Source: an uncultured Nocardioides sp. (lineage in GTDB: Bacteria; Actinomycetota; Actinomycetes; Propionibacteriales; Nocardioidaceae). Taken from it: DNA of 64,000 nucleotides. The position numbers and the translations under genes were made by a program. Positions within the stretch are counted from its first letter, which is position 1. Each line of letters starts with the position of its first letter. Under the pieces are notes generated by a model. The model made no database searches. It saw nothing but the letters and a program-made list of their open reading frames with translations, and was not told the origin of the DNA. Below are positions 46,439 through 56,040 of this stretch, one piece after another. The stretch is from positions 682,001 to 746,000 of the forward strand of contig NZ_CANKZF010000001.1 in NCBI RefSeq assembly GCF_947488515.1. Reading direction: 5' to 3'.

Positions 46439-48058
46439 ATGACCGACAGCACTCTGGTTGCCGACGAGGTGACCCCCGAGCAGCACAAGCGGCTGCGCTG
46501 GGCGCTCGTGCTCATCTCGCTCGCGCAGCTGATGGTGGTGCTCGACAGCACCATCGCGAACATCGCCCTCCCCTACATCGGCGAGGACCTCTCGATCGAC
46601 CAGGCCAACCTGCAGTGGATCGTCACGGGCTACGCCCTGACCTTCGGCGGGTTCCTGCTGCTGGGCGGCCGGCTGGCCGACCTCTACGGCAGGCGCCTCA
46701 TCTTCATGACCGGCGTGCTCCTGTTCGCCGCCGCCTCGCTCGTCGGCGGCTTCGCCCAGAACGAGGCGATGCTGCTCGGCGCCCGTGGCTTCCAGGGCCT
46801 CGGCGCCGCCCTGGCCTCCCCCGCCGCCCTCGCCCTGATCACCACCACGTTCCCCGCCGGCAAGGAGCGCAACCGCGCGTTCGCGGTCTACGCCGCGATG
46901 GCGGGCGTCGGTGCGGCTGTCGGTCTCATCCTCGGCGGCTGGCTCACCGGCCTCGACCCGATCCTGGGCCTCGAGGGCTGGCGCTACACCTTCCTCATCG
47001 TCGTCCCGATCGGCCTGGCGGCGGCGATCTTCGCCCCCCGCTTCTTCGACGAGTCCGAGCGTCACTCCGGGTGGCTGGACGTCCCCGGTGCGATCACCGG
47101 CACCGGCGCCCTGCTCGCGATCGTCTTCGGCCTCAGCCGGGCCGGGCAGGAGCAGTACGGCTGGGGTGCCACGAGCACCGTCGTGAGCCTGGTCGTCGGG
47201 GTGGCCCTGCTCGGCATCTTCCTGCTCATCGAGTCGCGGGTCGAGCACCCGCTGCTGCCGTTCCGGATCTTCCGGAGCAAGAACCGCGCTGCGGCCTTCG
47301 CGGTCATGATGATCGTGCCGGCCGCGATGTTCGCGATGTTCTTCTTCCTCTCGCTCTTCATCCAGCTCGTCGTGGGCTACTCCCCGCTGCACACGGGCAT
47401 CGCGTTCCTGCCGTTCTCGATCGCGATGATCATCTCGGCAACTGCCGCCTCGAAGCTCATCGCCTTCGTCGACCCGCGCTACCTGTCGGGCGTCGGCACG
47501 CTGCTCTCGGCGGCCGCGCTCTACGGCTTCAGCCGCATCACCGTTCCCGAGGACCCGTCGTCGATCCTCGCCTCGCTGCCGTCGTCCATGGGCGGCCAGG
47601 GCGTCGCCCTGGGCAGCGACGTCAGCTACTGGACCCAGGTGCTGCCCTTCGTGGTCCTGATGGCGTTCGGCATGGGACTCAACTTCGTGCCCCTCACCCT
47701 CGTCGCGGTGCACCACCTGCGCGCCCAGGACACCGGCATCGGGTCCGGGGTGCTCAACACGATGCAGCAGGTGGGCGGCGCGCTCGGGCTGGCCACGCTG
47801 AGCACGGTGTCGCTCCACTTCGCGCAGACGCGGGCGGACGAGATCGCGCCCGCCATCGCGTCCGCAGCACCGCAGCTCGACCAGGCGGCGCTCGGCCAGC
47901 TCGCCTCGCTCGGGTCGTTCACCGAGGGCGCCACGATGGCGTTCCTGGTGGGCTCGCTGATGATGGTGGCCGCCTCGGCGATCGTGTGGATGTTCCTCGA
48001 CGTCAAGCACGAGGAGCTGGCCACCGAGTCCGCGCCCGAGGGCGTCGGCGTCCACTGA
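46439..48058 (+). CDS. MFS multidrug exporter, DHA2 (EmrB/QacA) type
   Basis: A 539-residue transporter with about 14 membrane segments, the DHA2 layout. Motif A is GGRLADLYGRRLIF at about 75-88. Motif C is GAAVGLILGGWLTGLDP in helix 5, and the first helix has the DHA2 pattern VLDSTIANIALPYIG. It would export drugs or toxic metabolites using the proton gradient. It lies behind a TetR gene, with which it is likely co-regulated. ATG 46439 is preceded by AGAAGGA. Confidence 0.9.
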   Translation: MTDSTLVADEVTPEQHKRLRWALVLISLAQLMVVLDSTIANIALPYIGEDLSIDQANLQWIVTGYALTFGGFLLLGGRLADLYGRRLIFMTGVLLFAAASLVGGFAQNEAMLLGARGFQGLGAALASPAALALITTTFPAGKERNRAFAVYAAMAGVGAAVGLILGGWLTGLDPILGLEGWRYTFLIVVPIGLAAAIFAPRFFDESERHSGWLDVPGAITGTGALLAIVFGLSRAGQEQYGWGATSTVVSLVVGVALLGIFLLIESRVEHPLLPFRIFRSKNRAAAFAVMMIVPAAMFAMFFFLSLFIQLVVGYSPLHTGIAFLPFSIAMIISATAASKLIAFVDPRYLSGVGTLLSAAALYGFSRITVPEDPSSILASLPSSMGGQGVALGSDVSYWTQVLPFVVLMAFGMGLNFVPLTLVAVHHLRAQDTGIGSGVLNTMQQVGGALGLATLSTVSLHFAQTRADEIAPAIASAAPQLDQAALGQLASLGSFTEGATMAFLVGSLMMVAASAIVWMFLDVKHEELATESAPEGVGVH

Positions 48059-48119
48059 CCCACCCAGCACACCCAGCCCACCCAGCCATCCGACATCGTC
48101 GCCGTCTCGAAGGAGAGTC

Positions 48120-48758
48120 GTGACCGATCCCCTCCTGACGACCGACGACGTCCCGGGCGACCCGCGAGCCATGGTCCTGGTCCTCCACGGGGGCAAGCCC
48201 CGGTCGGACCAGGCCATCGGCTCGACGAGCGCGTCGTGGCACCGGGCCGCGTGGCTGCAACGCGCGATCGTGCCGCGGGCCCACGAGGCCGGCGTCGGCG
48301 TCTGGCTCGCGCGCTACCGGGTGCGCGGGTGGAACGGTGGCGCCGGCCCGGTGGCCGACGCCCGGTGGGCGCTCGACGAGATCCGGGCCGCCCACGGCGA
48401 CGTGCCGGTGGTGCTCCTCGGCCACTCCATGGGTGCCCGGGTGGCGGTCCACGCCGCCGACGACGCGTCAGTCGTCGGCGTCGTCGGGCTCGCTCCGTGG
48501 TGGTCCGCGGACGACCCCGTCTCCACCCTCGCGGGCCGCGCCCTGCGGGCCGCCCACGGGCGCCGGGACCGCATCACGTCGTTCCGCGAGACGACCCGCT
48601 ACGTCGACCGTGCGCGCACGGTGGCGAGCAGCGCCGAGCTCCGCGACATGGGCGGCCTCGGCCACTACATGCTCGCGGGCTCGCAGGAGTGGCACGACGT
48701 GGCACTCGCGTCGGTGCTCGACGTCGTCGCCGCCCAGGTCCCGCGCGCCGGGCGCTGA
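48120..48758 (+). CDS. alpha/beta hydrolase
   Basis: A 212-residue hydrolase fold protein. The nucleophile elbow GHSMG places Ser at 103, the oxyanion region is LVLHGGKP at 21-28, and a His in GGLGHYM near 180 is a candidate third catalytic residue. Substrate unknown; esterase or lipase activity is a guess. GTG 48120 is preceded by GGAGAG. It follows the MFS gene by 61 bp on the same strand, perhaps as a third gene of that operon. Confidence 0.82.
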   Translation: MTDPLLTTDDVPGDPRAMVLVLHGGKPRSDQAIGSTSASWHRAAWLQRAIVPRAHEAGVGVWLARYRVRGWNGGAGPVADARWALDEIRAAHGDVPVVLLGHSMGARVAVHAADDASVVGVVGLAPWWSADDPVSTLAGRALRAAHGRRDRITSFRETTRYVDRARTVASSAELRDMGGLGHYMLAGSQEWHDVALASVLDVVAAQVPRAGR

Positions 48759-48800
48759 CGGGGCGCGCCACGGTGCGGCCACGCCGGTCCGGCCGGGGGC

Positions 48801-49790
48801 TCAGAGGTTCCGGGCGACCGTCGCGGAGAGCCTGACGGCCCGGCCCGCCCACTCCGCCGACGCACCGGCCAGGCCGCAGGTCGGCGTGACGACCAGGTGC
48901 TCCCCCACGCCGTCCGGGTCAAGGCCGAGCATGTCGAGCCACCGCTGCACCCGCTCGGTGGTCCGCACCTCCGAGGCGTCGGCGGTCGGCGCCGTGGACG
49001 GTACGACGCCGAGCGCGGCGGTGCGGCCGGACTCCAGCACCTCAGCGAACGCGTCGAGGTCGGCCGGGCCGAGCATGTCGAGGTCGGCGGACAGGCCGTG
49101 CACCCCCGTCCCCGCGACGAGCGACCACGGCGTCCTCGGGGCGCAGGAGTGCACCCACGCCTCGCCCCCGGCGTCGACGACCGCCGCGACGACCCACTCG
49201 AGGTGCGCCGACGCCTCGGGGAGGTCGACGGTGCGGTGCCGGCCGAAGCCGCTGGCGGTCGGCACCTGGCCGGCGACGACCGCGGCCAGCGCCGGCTCGT
49301 CGACCTGCACGATCCAGCGGTCCACGCCGGGGAGGCGTCGGCGCAGGTCGGCGAGGTGGGTGCGGAGGCCCTCTGCGAGCGCCTGCGCGAGCTCGCGGCG
49401 GGCGCCGTGGTCGGAGAGCACCTTGTCGCCGCGCGGCTTCTCGACCGTGGCGGCCAGGGTCCACGGGCCGGCGACCTGGGTCTTGAACGCGCCCCGGTGG
49501 TCCTGCGCCAGCTCCTCGACGGTGTCGAGGTCCTGGGCGAGCAGTGATCGTGCGCGCCGGTGGTCGACCCCGCTGGCATCGGTCAGCCGCCAGCCGGCGG
49601 GCTGGAGGTCCGCGCCGAGGCCGGACACGATCGCGAGCCCGCGACCCGTCATCGCGGCCGTGACGCCTCGGCCGGGCACCTCCGCCACGTGCGGGAGGTC
49701 GGGCAGCTCGCCCAGGACCAGGCGGGTCGCCTCGGCGTGGTGGGCGTCGGTGGTGCCGGGCATCGAGCCCACGCCGGTGGCTCGCGTCAC
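48801..49790 (-). CDS. MetE-like (cobalamin-independent methionine synthase C-terminal-type) protein
   Basis: A 329-residue protein with the UROD/MetE barrel of cobalamin-independent methionine synthase, but less than half of MetE (about 750 residues), so it is a core-MetE or MetE-related enzyme. Probable zinc ligands are His and Cys in [11 protein letters not shown] and the Cys in [12 protein letters not shown]. The N-terminal [10 protein letters not shown] and [14 protein letters not shown] are typical of the family. Its methyl donor is unknown. GTG 49790 overlaps the mnmA stop by 4 bp, so it is coupled to that gene. Confidence 0.8.
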   Translation of the reverse strand: MTRATGVGSMPGTTDAHHAEATRLVLGELPDLPHVAEVPGRGVTAAMTGRGLAIVSGLGADLQPAGWRLTDASGVDHRRARSLLAQDLDTVEELAQDHRGAFKTQVAGPWTLAATVEKPRGDKVLSDHGARRELAQALAEGLRTHLADLRRRLPGVDRWIVQVDEPALAAVVAGQVPTASGFGRHRTVDLPEASAHLEWVVAAVVDAGGEAWVHSCAPRTPWSLVAGTGVHGLSADLDMLGPADLDAFAEVLESGRTAALGVVPSTAPTADASEVRTTERVQRWLDMLGLDPDGVGEHLVVTPTCGLAGASAEWAGRAVRLSATVARNL

Positions 49791-50890
49791 GCGTCGACCT
49801 CGACGGGACGGGTCGACTCGATGGTCGCCGAGCCGACGACCCGGGTGCCGTCGTAGATCACCGCGGCCTGACCGGGTGCGATCCCCTCGGCGGGGTCGAG
49901 GAGGTCGATCTCCACGCGGTCCCCGGACACGATGACGACCGCCCGGTGCTCCGCCCCGTGGGCGCGCATCTGCACGGTGCCCTCGACCCGCTCGGGGACC
50001 GTGCCGCACCAGCGCGGGCGCACGCCGGCGACGTGGTCGACAGCCAGGCGCTCGCGGGGTCCGACCGTGACGGTGCCGCTGACCGGCTCGATGTCGAGCA
50101 CGAACCGCGGCTTGCCGTCGGCGGCGGGCACGCCGAGGTGGAGGCCGCGACGCTGGCCGATGGTGAAGCCGTAGGTGCCGGTGTGGCTGCCGACCGTCTC
50201 GCCGGTGGTCGCGTCGACGATGTCGCCGCCGTGGTTGGGCGCCCGGTCGCCGAGCTTCTCACGCAGCCAGCCGGCGTTGTCGCCGTCGGCGACGAAGCAG
50301 ATGTCGTGCGAGTCGGGCTTGTCGGCCACCAGCAGGCCACGCGACCCGGCCTCGCGGCGCACGGCCGTCTTGTCGGTGTCGCCCAGCGGGAAGAGGGAGT
50401 GCCGCAGCTGCTGCTGGTCGAGCACGCCGAGGACGTAGGACTGGTCCTTGGCGTGGTCGGTGGCGCGGTGCATCTCGATCAGCCCGTCGGCCCCGGTGCG
50501 CAGCTGCGCGTAGTGCCCGGTCGCGACAGCGTCGAAGCCCAGGGCGAGCGCGCGGTCGAGCACGGCGGCGAACTTGATCTTCTCGTTGCACCGCAGGCAC
50601 GGGTTGGGCGTGCGCCCGGCGGCGTACTCGTCCATGAAGTCCTCCACGACGTCCTCGTGGAAGCGGTCGGACAGGTCCCAGACGTAGAACGGGATGCCGA
50701 TGACGTCGGCCGCCCGCCGTGCGTCGTTGCTGTCCTCGATGGTGCAGCACCCGCGCGCCCCGGAGCGGTACGACGCGGGGTTGCGGCTCAGTGCGAGGTG
50801 CACCCCGGTCACCTCGTGCCCGGCCTGGACGGCGCGGGCGGCGGCCACGGCCGAGTCCACCCCGCCCGACATGGCGGCGACGACCTTCAT
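49787..50890 (-). CDS. mnmA: tRNA-uridine 2-sulfurtransferase
   Basis: MnmA puts sulfur on the wobble uridine (s2U34) of Lys, Glu and Gln tRNAs, taking it from a cysteine desulfurase. The 367-residue protein has the PP-loop SGGVDS at 8-13, catalytic C98 in TPNPCLRCN and C198 in [11 protein letters not shown], and the C-terminal beta-barrel ([27 protein letters not shown]). ATG 50890 lies 22 bp after the cysteine desulfurase stop, consistent with a sulfur-relay operon. Confidence 0.95.
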   Translation of the reverse strand: MKVVAAMSGGVDSAVAAARAVQAGHEVTGVHLALSRNPASYRSGARGCCTIEDSNDARRAADVIGIPFYVWDLSDRFHEDVVEDFMDEYAAGRTPNPCLRCNEKIKFAAVLDRALALGFDAVATGHYAQLRTGADGLIEMHRATDHAKDQSYVLGVLDQQQLRHSLFPLGDTDKTAVRREAGSRGLLVADKPDSHDICFVADGDNAGWLREKLGDRAPNHGGDIVDATTGETVGSHTGTYGFTIGQRRGLHLGVPAADGKPRFVLDIEPVSGTVTVGPRERLAVDHVAGVRPRWCGTVPERVEGTVQMRAHGAEHRAVVIVSGDRVEIDLLDPAEGIAPGQAAVIYDGTRVVGSATIESTRPVEVDA

Positions 50891-50912
50891 CCCTGACTCA
50901 ACTCGACCGACC

Positions 50913-52094
50913 TCAGCGTGCCTTGGCGGCGCGGGCGCGCTCCACCACCGGGCCGATGGCCTCGACGAGGGCATCGATGTCGCCCGGCGTGGTGGTGTGG
51001 CCCAGCGAGAAGCGGAGCGAGTGCCGCGCCTGGTCCGCGTCGCAGCCCATCGCGAGCAGGACGTGGGAGGGCTGCGGGACGCCCGCGGAGCAGGCGGACC
51101 CGGTGGAGCACTCGATGCCACGGGCGTCGAGCAGCATCAGCAGCGAGTCGCCCTCGCACCCGGGGAAGCCGAGGTGGGCGTTGCCCGGGAGTCGCCCCGG
51201 CCCGGCCGGCGCCCCGTGCAGGTGCGCGTCCGGGACGACCTCGACGACGCGGCGCACCAGGTCGTCGCGCAGGGCGGCGACGCGCACGGCGTGCTCGTGC
51301 TGGTTCTTGACCGACTCCTCGACCGCCGCCGCGAGGCTGGCGATGGCGGGCACGTCGAGCGTGCCGCTGCGGATGTCGCGCTCCTGCCCGCCCCCGTGCA
51401 CCAGGGCGCTGACGGCCAGGTCACGGCGTACGACGAGCGCACCGACGCCGTAGGGGCCGCCGACCTTGTGGCCGGTGAAGGTCAGGGCGTCGACGCCGGA
51501 GGCGGCGAAGTCGACCGGGACCTGCCCGAGGGCCTGGACCGCGTCGGTGTGCACGGGGATGCCGTGCTCGGCGGCGATCGCGACCACCTCGTCGATCGGC
51601 TGCAGCGAGCCGACCTCGTTGTTGGCCCACATCACCGAGATGAGCGCCACCGACTCGGGGTCCCGGGCGACCGAGTCCTTCAGCGACTCCAGGTCCAGCA
51701 CGCCTTCCGGCGACACCGGCAGCAGCTCGACGTCGGCGCCGTCGCTCGCGGCGAGCCAGTGGAGCGGGTCGAGGACCGCGTGGTGCTCGATGGCGGTGGA
51801 GAGAACACGCGTGCGACGGGGGTCCTCGGCACGGCGGGCCCAGAAGATCCCCTTGAGCGCGAGATTGTCGGACTCGGTGCCGCCGGAGGTGAAGACGACG
51901 TCGCCCGGTCGGGCGCCGATCACCCCGGCGATGGTCTCGCGCGACTCCTCGACCACCCGCCTGGCACCGCGTCCGGAGGCGTGCAACGAGCTCGCGTTGC
52001 CGACGCCGGTGAGCTGGCGCGTCATCGCCTCGATCGCGGCCGGCAGCATCGGCGTGGTCGCGGCGTGGTCGAGGTAGACGAGCGAGTGGTTCAT
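50913..52094 (-). CDS. cysteine desulfurase (NifS/IscS family)
   Basis: A 393-residue PLP enzyme that releases sulfur from cysteine as a protein persulfide. The PLP lysine is K210 in [16 protein letters not shown] and the catalytic loop Cys is C335 in [10 protein letters not shown]. The N-terminus is the standard [10 protein letters not shown], and HHAVLDP carries the conserved His. It is followed by mnmA, its probable sulfur acceptor. A role in general Fe-S cluster assembly is also possible. The start is ATG 52094. Confidence 0.94.
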   Translation of the reverse strand: MNHSLVYLDHAATTPMLPAAIEAMTRQLTGVGNASSLHASGRGARRVVEESRETIAGVIGARPGDVVFTSGGTESDNLALKGIFWARRAEDPRRTRVLSTAIEHHAVLDPLHWLAASDGADVELLPVSPEGVLDLESLKDSVARDPESVALISVMWANNEVGSLQPIDEVVAIAAEHGIPVHTDAVQALGQVPVDFAASGVDALTFTGHKVGGPYGVGALVVRRDLAVSALVHGGGQERDIRSGTLDVPAIASLAAAVEESVKNQHEHAVRVAALRDDLVRRVVEVVPDAHLHGAPAGPGRLPGNAHLGFPGCEGDSLLMLLDARGIECSTGSACSAGVPQPSHVLLAMGCDADQARHSLRFSLGHTTTPGDIDALVEAIGPVVERARAAKAR

Positions 52095-52167
52095 GACCTG
52101 CCAAGCCTACGGTGCCGACGTGCGCCAACCCGCCCCGCATGGCCACGTTCACACCTAGGCTCGCTCC

Positions 52168-53415
52168 GTGCGCGCATCCCGGGCCTGGCTCGCCTGTCTC
52201 CTGCTGCTGCCGACCCTCGCGTGCCGCGCCGGCGGCCAGCCTCCCGAGGACTCCCCTGCGGCGGACCGCCAGGAGCTGTCCGCGGCACCGGGCGCGAAGG
52301 ACGAGACGCTGCGCGAGGAGGCCCTCGCGCTCCTCGACGAGCGTGAGCGGGCGCTGGCGGACGGCGACCGCGAGGCGTTCCTCGCCACCGTCGACCCCGA
52401 CGAGCTCGGCTTCTCCGCGACCCAGGCCCGCTGGTTCGACAACCTGGCCCAGCTGCCCATGGCGGACGTGTCCTTCGAGCTCGGCGAGGAGGACGCCCTC
52501 GCCGACGACTTCGACGACGGCGAGCTGCGGCTCCCCGTCGAGTTCACGATGCGGCTGCGCGGCTTCGACAGCCGTCCCGTCACCGACATGATGGTGTGGA
52601 CGTTCGTGCACAGGGACCACGACGTGCTCCTCGTCGGCGACCGCGACGACAAGGTCGACCTGGTGAACGGGTGGATCCCGGCTCCGTGGGACCTCGCCCA
52701 CATCGAGGTGCGCCGCTCGGGTGGCATCCTCGCGGTCTTCGACGAGGACACCAGCGAGCACGCCACCTACGTCATGTCCGACCTCGCCGACGCCACGGCG
52801 GCCGTCCGACGCCACTTCCCGGACTGGTCGGGCCGCTACGTCGCCTACGGCGCCTCCGACACCACCGCCATCGCCGAGATGAGCGGCATGACCGTCGACC
52901 AGACCGCGGGCGTGGCGTTCCCCGTGCTGGCGCGCCCGGACGGCCCGGTGGCCGCGTACCGGTTCGCGGTCAACCCCACCGTCGTCGGTGACGTCGTCGC
53001 CCGCGGCCTCGTGTTCCGCCACGAGCTGGCGCACGTCGCACTGGGTGCCGACGACGACCGCTCCCCCGTCTGGTTGATGGAGGGCGCCGCGGAGTACGTC
53101 GCCCGCTCGACCATGCCCGTCGACGACCGCCGCCGGATCGCCGCGTACCAGCTCGTCGGCGCGTCCGCCCGCATGCTCGAGCCCACCAGGAGCTTCTACA
53201 CGGGCGATCCCACCCTCAGCTACAACCTGGCGGCGCTGGTGTGCGACTACGTCGCCACCACCAGGGGCGAGGCCGCACTGTGGGACCTGGTCCGCAGCTT
53301 CCGCACGGCCCGCTTCTTCTCCTGGGCCCAGACCGAGGGCGTCGTACGCCGTGAGCTCGGGCTCTCGACGAAGGAGCTGAGCGCGCAGGCGCTCGCCTGG
53401 GCGCGGGCCGTCTGA
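52168..53415 (+). CDS. lipoprotein with HELAH metalloprotease-like motif
   Basis: A 415-residue exported lipoprotein (lipobox LPTLAC, Cys at 19). A first half (about 45-240) of alpha/beta character is followed by a domain with FRHELAHVAL (H285, E286, H289), then PVWLMEGAAEYVARS, a Glu that would be the third zinc ligand. This is the HExxH...E arrangement of MA-clan (basic-secretory/peptidase MA) proteins. The substrate is unknown. GTG 52168 is the start. It is divergent from the cysteine desulfurase gene and ends 4 bp from the convergent nucleotidyltransferase gene. Confidence 0.75.
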   Translation: MRASRAWLACLLLLPTLACRAGGQPPEDSPAADRQELSAAPGAKDETLREEALALLDERERALADGDREAFLATVDPDELGFSATQARWFDNLAQLPMADVSFELGEEDALADDFDDGELRLPVEFTMRLRGFDSRPVTDMMVWTFVHRDHDVLLVGDRDDKVDLVNGWIPAPWDLAHIEVRRSGGILAVFDEDTSEHATYVMSDLADATAAVRRHFPDWSGRYVAYGASDTTAIAEMSGMTVDQTAGVAFPVLARPDGPVAAYRFAVNPTVVGDVVARGLVFRHELAHVALGADDDRSPVWLMEGAAEYVARSTMPVDDRRRIAAYQLVGASARMLEPTRSFYTGDPTLSYNLAALVCDYVATTRGEAALWDLVRSFRTARFFSWAQTEGVVRRELGLSTKELSAQALAWARAV

Positions 53416-53419
53416 GGCT

Positions 53420-54064
53420 TCAGCCCATCGGCTCGAGCCACGGGTGGTCGGCGCGCTCCTTGCGAACAGCCTCGCGCAGCCAGTCCTGCTCCGTCGCGCC
53501 GAGGAGCGGCCACGCCACCGCGAGGTCCGCGTCGTCCTTCGGCCGGTTGAGCCGGGCCTTGTGGTGCAGCACCACCTCCGGGCGCATGTAGCGGATCCCG
53601 TCGTCCGCCACCCATGTCACGTCCGCCAGCGGCACCACGTGGTCGGCGTCTCGGCGCGACATCCACAGGCCGTCGCGGTCCTCGGCGAGCAGGCAGTCGA
53701 GGAACCACGGTGCCTGCGCGTGGTCGCGCAACCAGACCTGCCCCGAGCCCTCGTGCGGTCCGGGGAAGTCGTCGTTCACCGGCCGGAGCGCGCCGGCACC
53801 GGCGCTCCAGAGGTGGTGCCGGTCCCCCACCATCGCCCGGAAGCGCGGCAGGTCCCGCAGCCAGATCACCGCGTCGATGTCCTCGTGCCGCCGCGCCTGT
53901 CCGGTGAAGGCGTCGATCGCCCACCCACCGACGACCCACCACTCGCCGTCGTACGTCGCCATGAAGGTGGCCAGTCCGGCCGGGTCGAGCGCCTGCCACT
54001 CGCCGTAGAGCCGGCGGAACGCCGCCTCCTCGGCGAGGTCGTTCGCCGAGGGCTCCCAGTGCAT
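53420..54064 (-). CDS. nucleotidyltransferase-like protein (aminoglycoside/lincosamide adenylyltransferase family)
   Basis: A 214-residue protein whose WVVGGWAIDAFTGQARRHEDIDAVIWLRD resembles the Pol-beta nucleotidyltransferase core of the ANT(2'')/LnuA-type family: GG-W, then HxDID with two metal-binding Asp. Downstream RDADHVVPLADVTWVADDGIRYMRPEVVLHHKA also fits. Family members adenylylate aminoglycosides or lincosamides, but chromosomal actinobacterial relatives mostly have no proven drug substrate. Cytoplasmic. It is divergent from the HIT gene. Confidence 0.72.
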   Translation of the reverse strand: MHWEPSANDLAEEAAFRRLYGEWQALDPAGLATFMATYDGEWWVVGGWAIDAFTGQARRHEDIDAVIWLRDLPRFRAMVGDRHHLWSAGAGALRPVNDDFPGPHEGSGQVWLRDHAQAPWFLDCLLAEDRDGLWMSRRDADHVVPLADVTWVADDGIRYMRPEVVLHHKARLNRPKDDADLAVAWPLLGATEQDWLREAVRKERADHPWLEPMG

Positions 54065-54087
54065 CCCCGCAGGCTAGCGTCGCGCCC

Positions 54088-54564
54088 GTGCACACACACG
54101 AGCCCGAGGGGTACGACTGCCCGTTCTGCCGCCTGCAGAGGGGCGTCCACAACGAGCACAACCGGCCCGAGGACGTCGTCGCGGTCACCGGGCTCGCGTT
54201 CGCGCGGATCTCGCCGAAGTGGTGGCCGGCCAACGGCGGCGCCGTCCTGGTCGTCCCGCGCCCGCACCACGAGAACCTCTACGACCTGCCCGCCGAGGTC
54301 GGGCACGCCGTCTGGGACCTGACGCAACGGGTCGCGGTCGCGATGCGGTCGGCGTACGACTGCGACGGGATCTCGACCCGCCAGCACAACGAGCCGGCCG
54401 GCAACCAGGACGTGTGGCACCTCCACGTCCACGTCTTCCCGCGGTGGGCCGGCGACCGGCTCTACGAGCAGCACCTGAGCACCCGGTGGCCCTCACCCGA
54501 GGAGCGCAGGCCGTACGCCGACCGGCTGGCCGCCGCGTTGGACCTGCCCCGCAGCTTCGGCTGA
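54088..54564 (+). CDS. HIT-family nucleotide-binding protein
   Basis: A 158-residue HIT protein with the active-site triad HLHVHVFPR (residues 111-119) and an N-terminal CPFC pair at 11-14, which in relatives helps bind zinc. Such proteins hydrolyse nucleoside phosphoramidates or dinucleotides such as AppppA. GTG 54088 starts 23 bp from the divergent nucleotidyltransferase start and the stop lies 14 bp before the MazG-like gene, so the last two may be co-transcribed. Confidence 0.88.
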   Translation: MHTHEPEGYDCPFCRLQRGVHNEHNRPEDVVAVTGLAFARISPKWWPANGGAVLVVPRPHHENLYDLPAEVGHAVWDLTQRVAVAMRSAYDCDGISTRQHNEPAGNQDVWHLHVHVFPRWAGDRLYEQHLSTRWPSPEERRPYADRLAAALDLPRSFG

Positions 54565-54578
54565 GGCAGGATCGGGCC

Positions 54579-54896
54579 ATGGAGTTCGAGCAGATGCAGC
54601 AGCGGGCCCGCGCGGTGCGGAGCAGGTACGCCGAGGTGGAGGCGTCGGCCTACGGCCGGTCGTGGACGACCGAGGAGGTGATGCTCGGCTTCCTCGGAGA
54701 CGTCGGCGACCTCGCCAAGCTGGTGCAGGGCAAGGCCGGCGTCCGGCCGCGCGAGGACCTCGACGAGGCGCTCGCCCACGAGCTCGCCGACTGCCTGTGG
54801 AGCGTCCTCACCCTCGCCGACGCCTACGACGTCGACCTCGCCGCTGCCTTCACGAGCACGATGGACGAGCTCGACGAGGTGCTGGCCGGGGATTGA
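54579..54896 (+). CDS. MazG-like nucleotide pyrophosphohydrolase
   Basis: A 105-residue all-alpha protein. The region EEVMLGFLGDVGDLAKLVQGK, followed after a gap by LDEALAHELADCLWSVLTLADAYDVDLAAAF, has the acidic E/D metal pattern of the MazG/dUTPase-type house-cleaning pyrophosphohydrolases. The exact substrate cannot be told. ATG 54579 gives the compact family length; longer in-frame starts would run back into the HIT gene. It ends 10 bp from the convergent proB gene. Confidence 0.75.
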   Translation: MEFEQMQQRARAVRSRYAEVEASAYGRSWTTEEVMLGFLGDVGDLAKLVQGKAGVRPREDLDEALAHELADCLWSVLTLADAYDVDLAAAFTSTMDELDEVLAGD

Positions 54897-54906
54897 CCGC
54901 CCGGAC

Positions 54907-56040
54907 CTACAGCAGGACGAGGTCGTCGCGGTGGATGACCTCGCGCTCGTACGCCGCCCCGAGCGCGGCCTTCAGCTCGCTGGTCGAGCGGCCGAGGAGG
55001 GCGGGCAGCTCGTCGGCGTCGAAGTTGACGAGCCCGCGGCCCACCACGGCGCCGTCCGGGTCGAGCAGGTCGACGGCATCGCCCGCGACGAAGGAGCCGT
55101 CGACGCCGGTCACGCCGGCCGCGAGCAGCGAGGCGCGCCGCTCGACGACCGCGCGCACGGCACCGCTGTCGAGGGACAGCGTCCCCTGCCCGGACGTGGC
55201 GTGGGCCAGCCACAGCAGCCTGGTGGGGCGGCGCTTGCCGGTCGCCTCGAAGTGGGTGCCGACCTCGGCGCCGGCCAGCGCCGCGGCGGCCTGGTCGGCG
55301 GAGGTCAGCAGGACGTCGATGCCGGCGCCGGTCGCGATGCGGGCGGCGTCGACCTTGGTGGTCATGCCACCGGTGCCGACGCCGGCGGCGCCCGCCGAGC
55401 CGACGGTGACCGCGGCCAGGTCCTCCTCGGACCGGACGACCGGGACCAGTCGCGCGCCGGGGCGCGACGGCGGGCCGTCGTAGAGCCCGTCCACGTCGGA
55501 GAGCAGGACCAGCAGGTCGGCGTGCACGAGGTGGGCCACCAGCGCCGCCAGCCGGTCGTTGTCGCCGAAGCGGATCTCGGAGGTGGCGACCGTGTCGTTC
55601 TCGTTGACGATCGGGACGACCCCGAGCTCGAGCAGCTTGGCGAAGGTCTGGTGCGCGTTGCGGTAGTGCGCGCGCCGGGTGACGTCGTCGACCGTGAGGA
55701 GCACCTGGCCCGTGACGATCCCGTGGCGGGCGAACTCCTCCTGGTAGCGGTGCGCCAGCAGCCCCTGCCCCACCGACGCGGCCGCCTGCTGCGCGGCGAG
55801 GCCGCGCGGGCGCTTCGTCAGCCCGAGCGGGGCCAGGCCGGCGGCGATGGCACCGCTCGAGACCAGGACGACCTCCGCGCCGCCACCGCGGGCGGCGGCG
55901 AGCACCTCCACCAGCTGGCGTACGCGGGCCGGGTCGATGCCGCCGGCAGCGGTGGTCAGCGACGACGAGCCGACCTTGACGACGATGCGTCGGGCACCGG
56001 CGACCAGGCTCAGCCGGGCGGCCGAGCGGTCAGTCGTCAC
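54907..56040 (-). CDS. proB: glutamate 5-kinase
   Basis: ProB phosphorylates glutamate in the first step of proline synthesis and is feedback-inhibited by proline. The 377-residue protein has the amino acid kinase domain ([68 protein letters not shown]) and a C-terminal PUA domain (about 280-375; [23 protein letters not shown]). A GTG at 56040 lies inside the last codons of obgE and overlaps them by 11 bp, so translation may be coupled. Confidence 0.93.
   Translation of the reverse strand: MTTDRSAARLSLVAGARRIVVKVGSSSLTTAAGGIDPARVRQLVEVLAAARGGGAEVVLVSSGAIAAGLAPLGLTKRPRGLAAQQAAASVGQGLLAHRYQEEFARHGIVTGQVLLTVDDVTRRAHYRNAHQTFAKLLELGVVPIVNENDTVATSEIRFGDNDRLAALVAHLVHADLLVLLSDVDGLYDGPPSRPGARLVPVVRSEEDLAAVTVGSAGAAGVGTGGMTTKVDAARIATGAGIDVLLTSADQAAAALAGAEVGTHFEATGKRRPTRLLWLAHATSGQGTLSLDSGAVRAVVERRASLLAAGVTGVDGSFVAGDAVDLLDPDGAVVGRGLVNFDADELPALLGRSTSELKAALGAAYEREVIHRDDLVLL

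Noticed and set aside
46106..48217. 703-residue open frame opposite the MFS gene
   Set aside because: Charged low-complexity translation, which is the reverse of membrane-segment codons.
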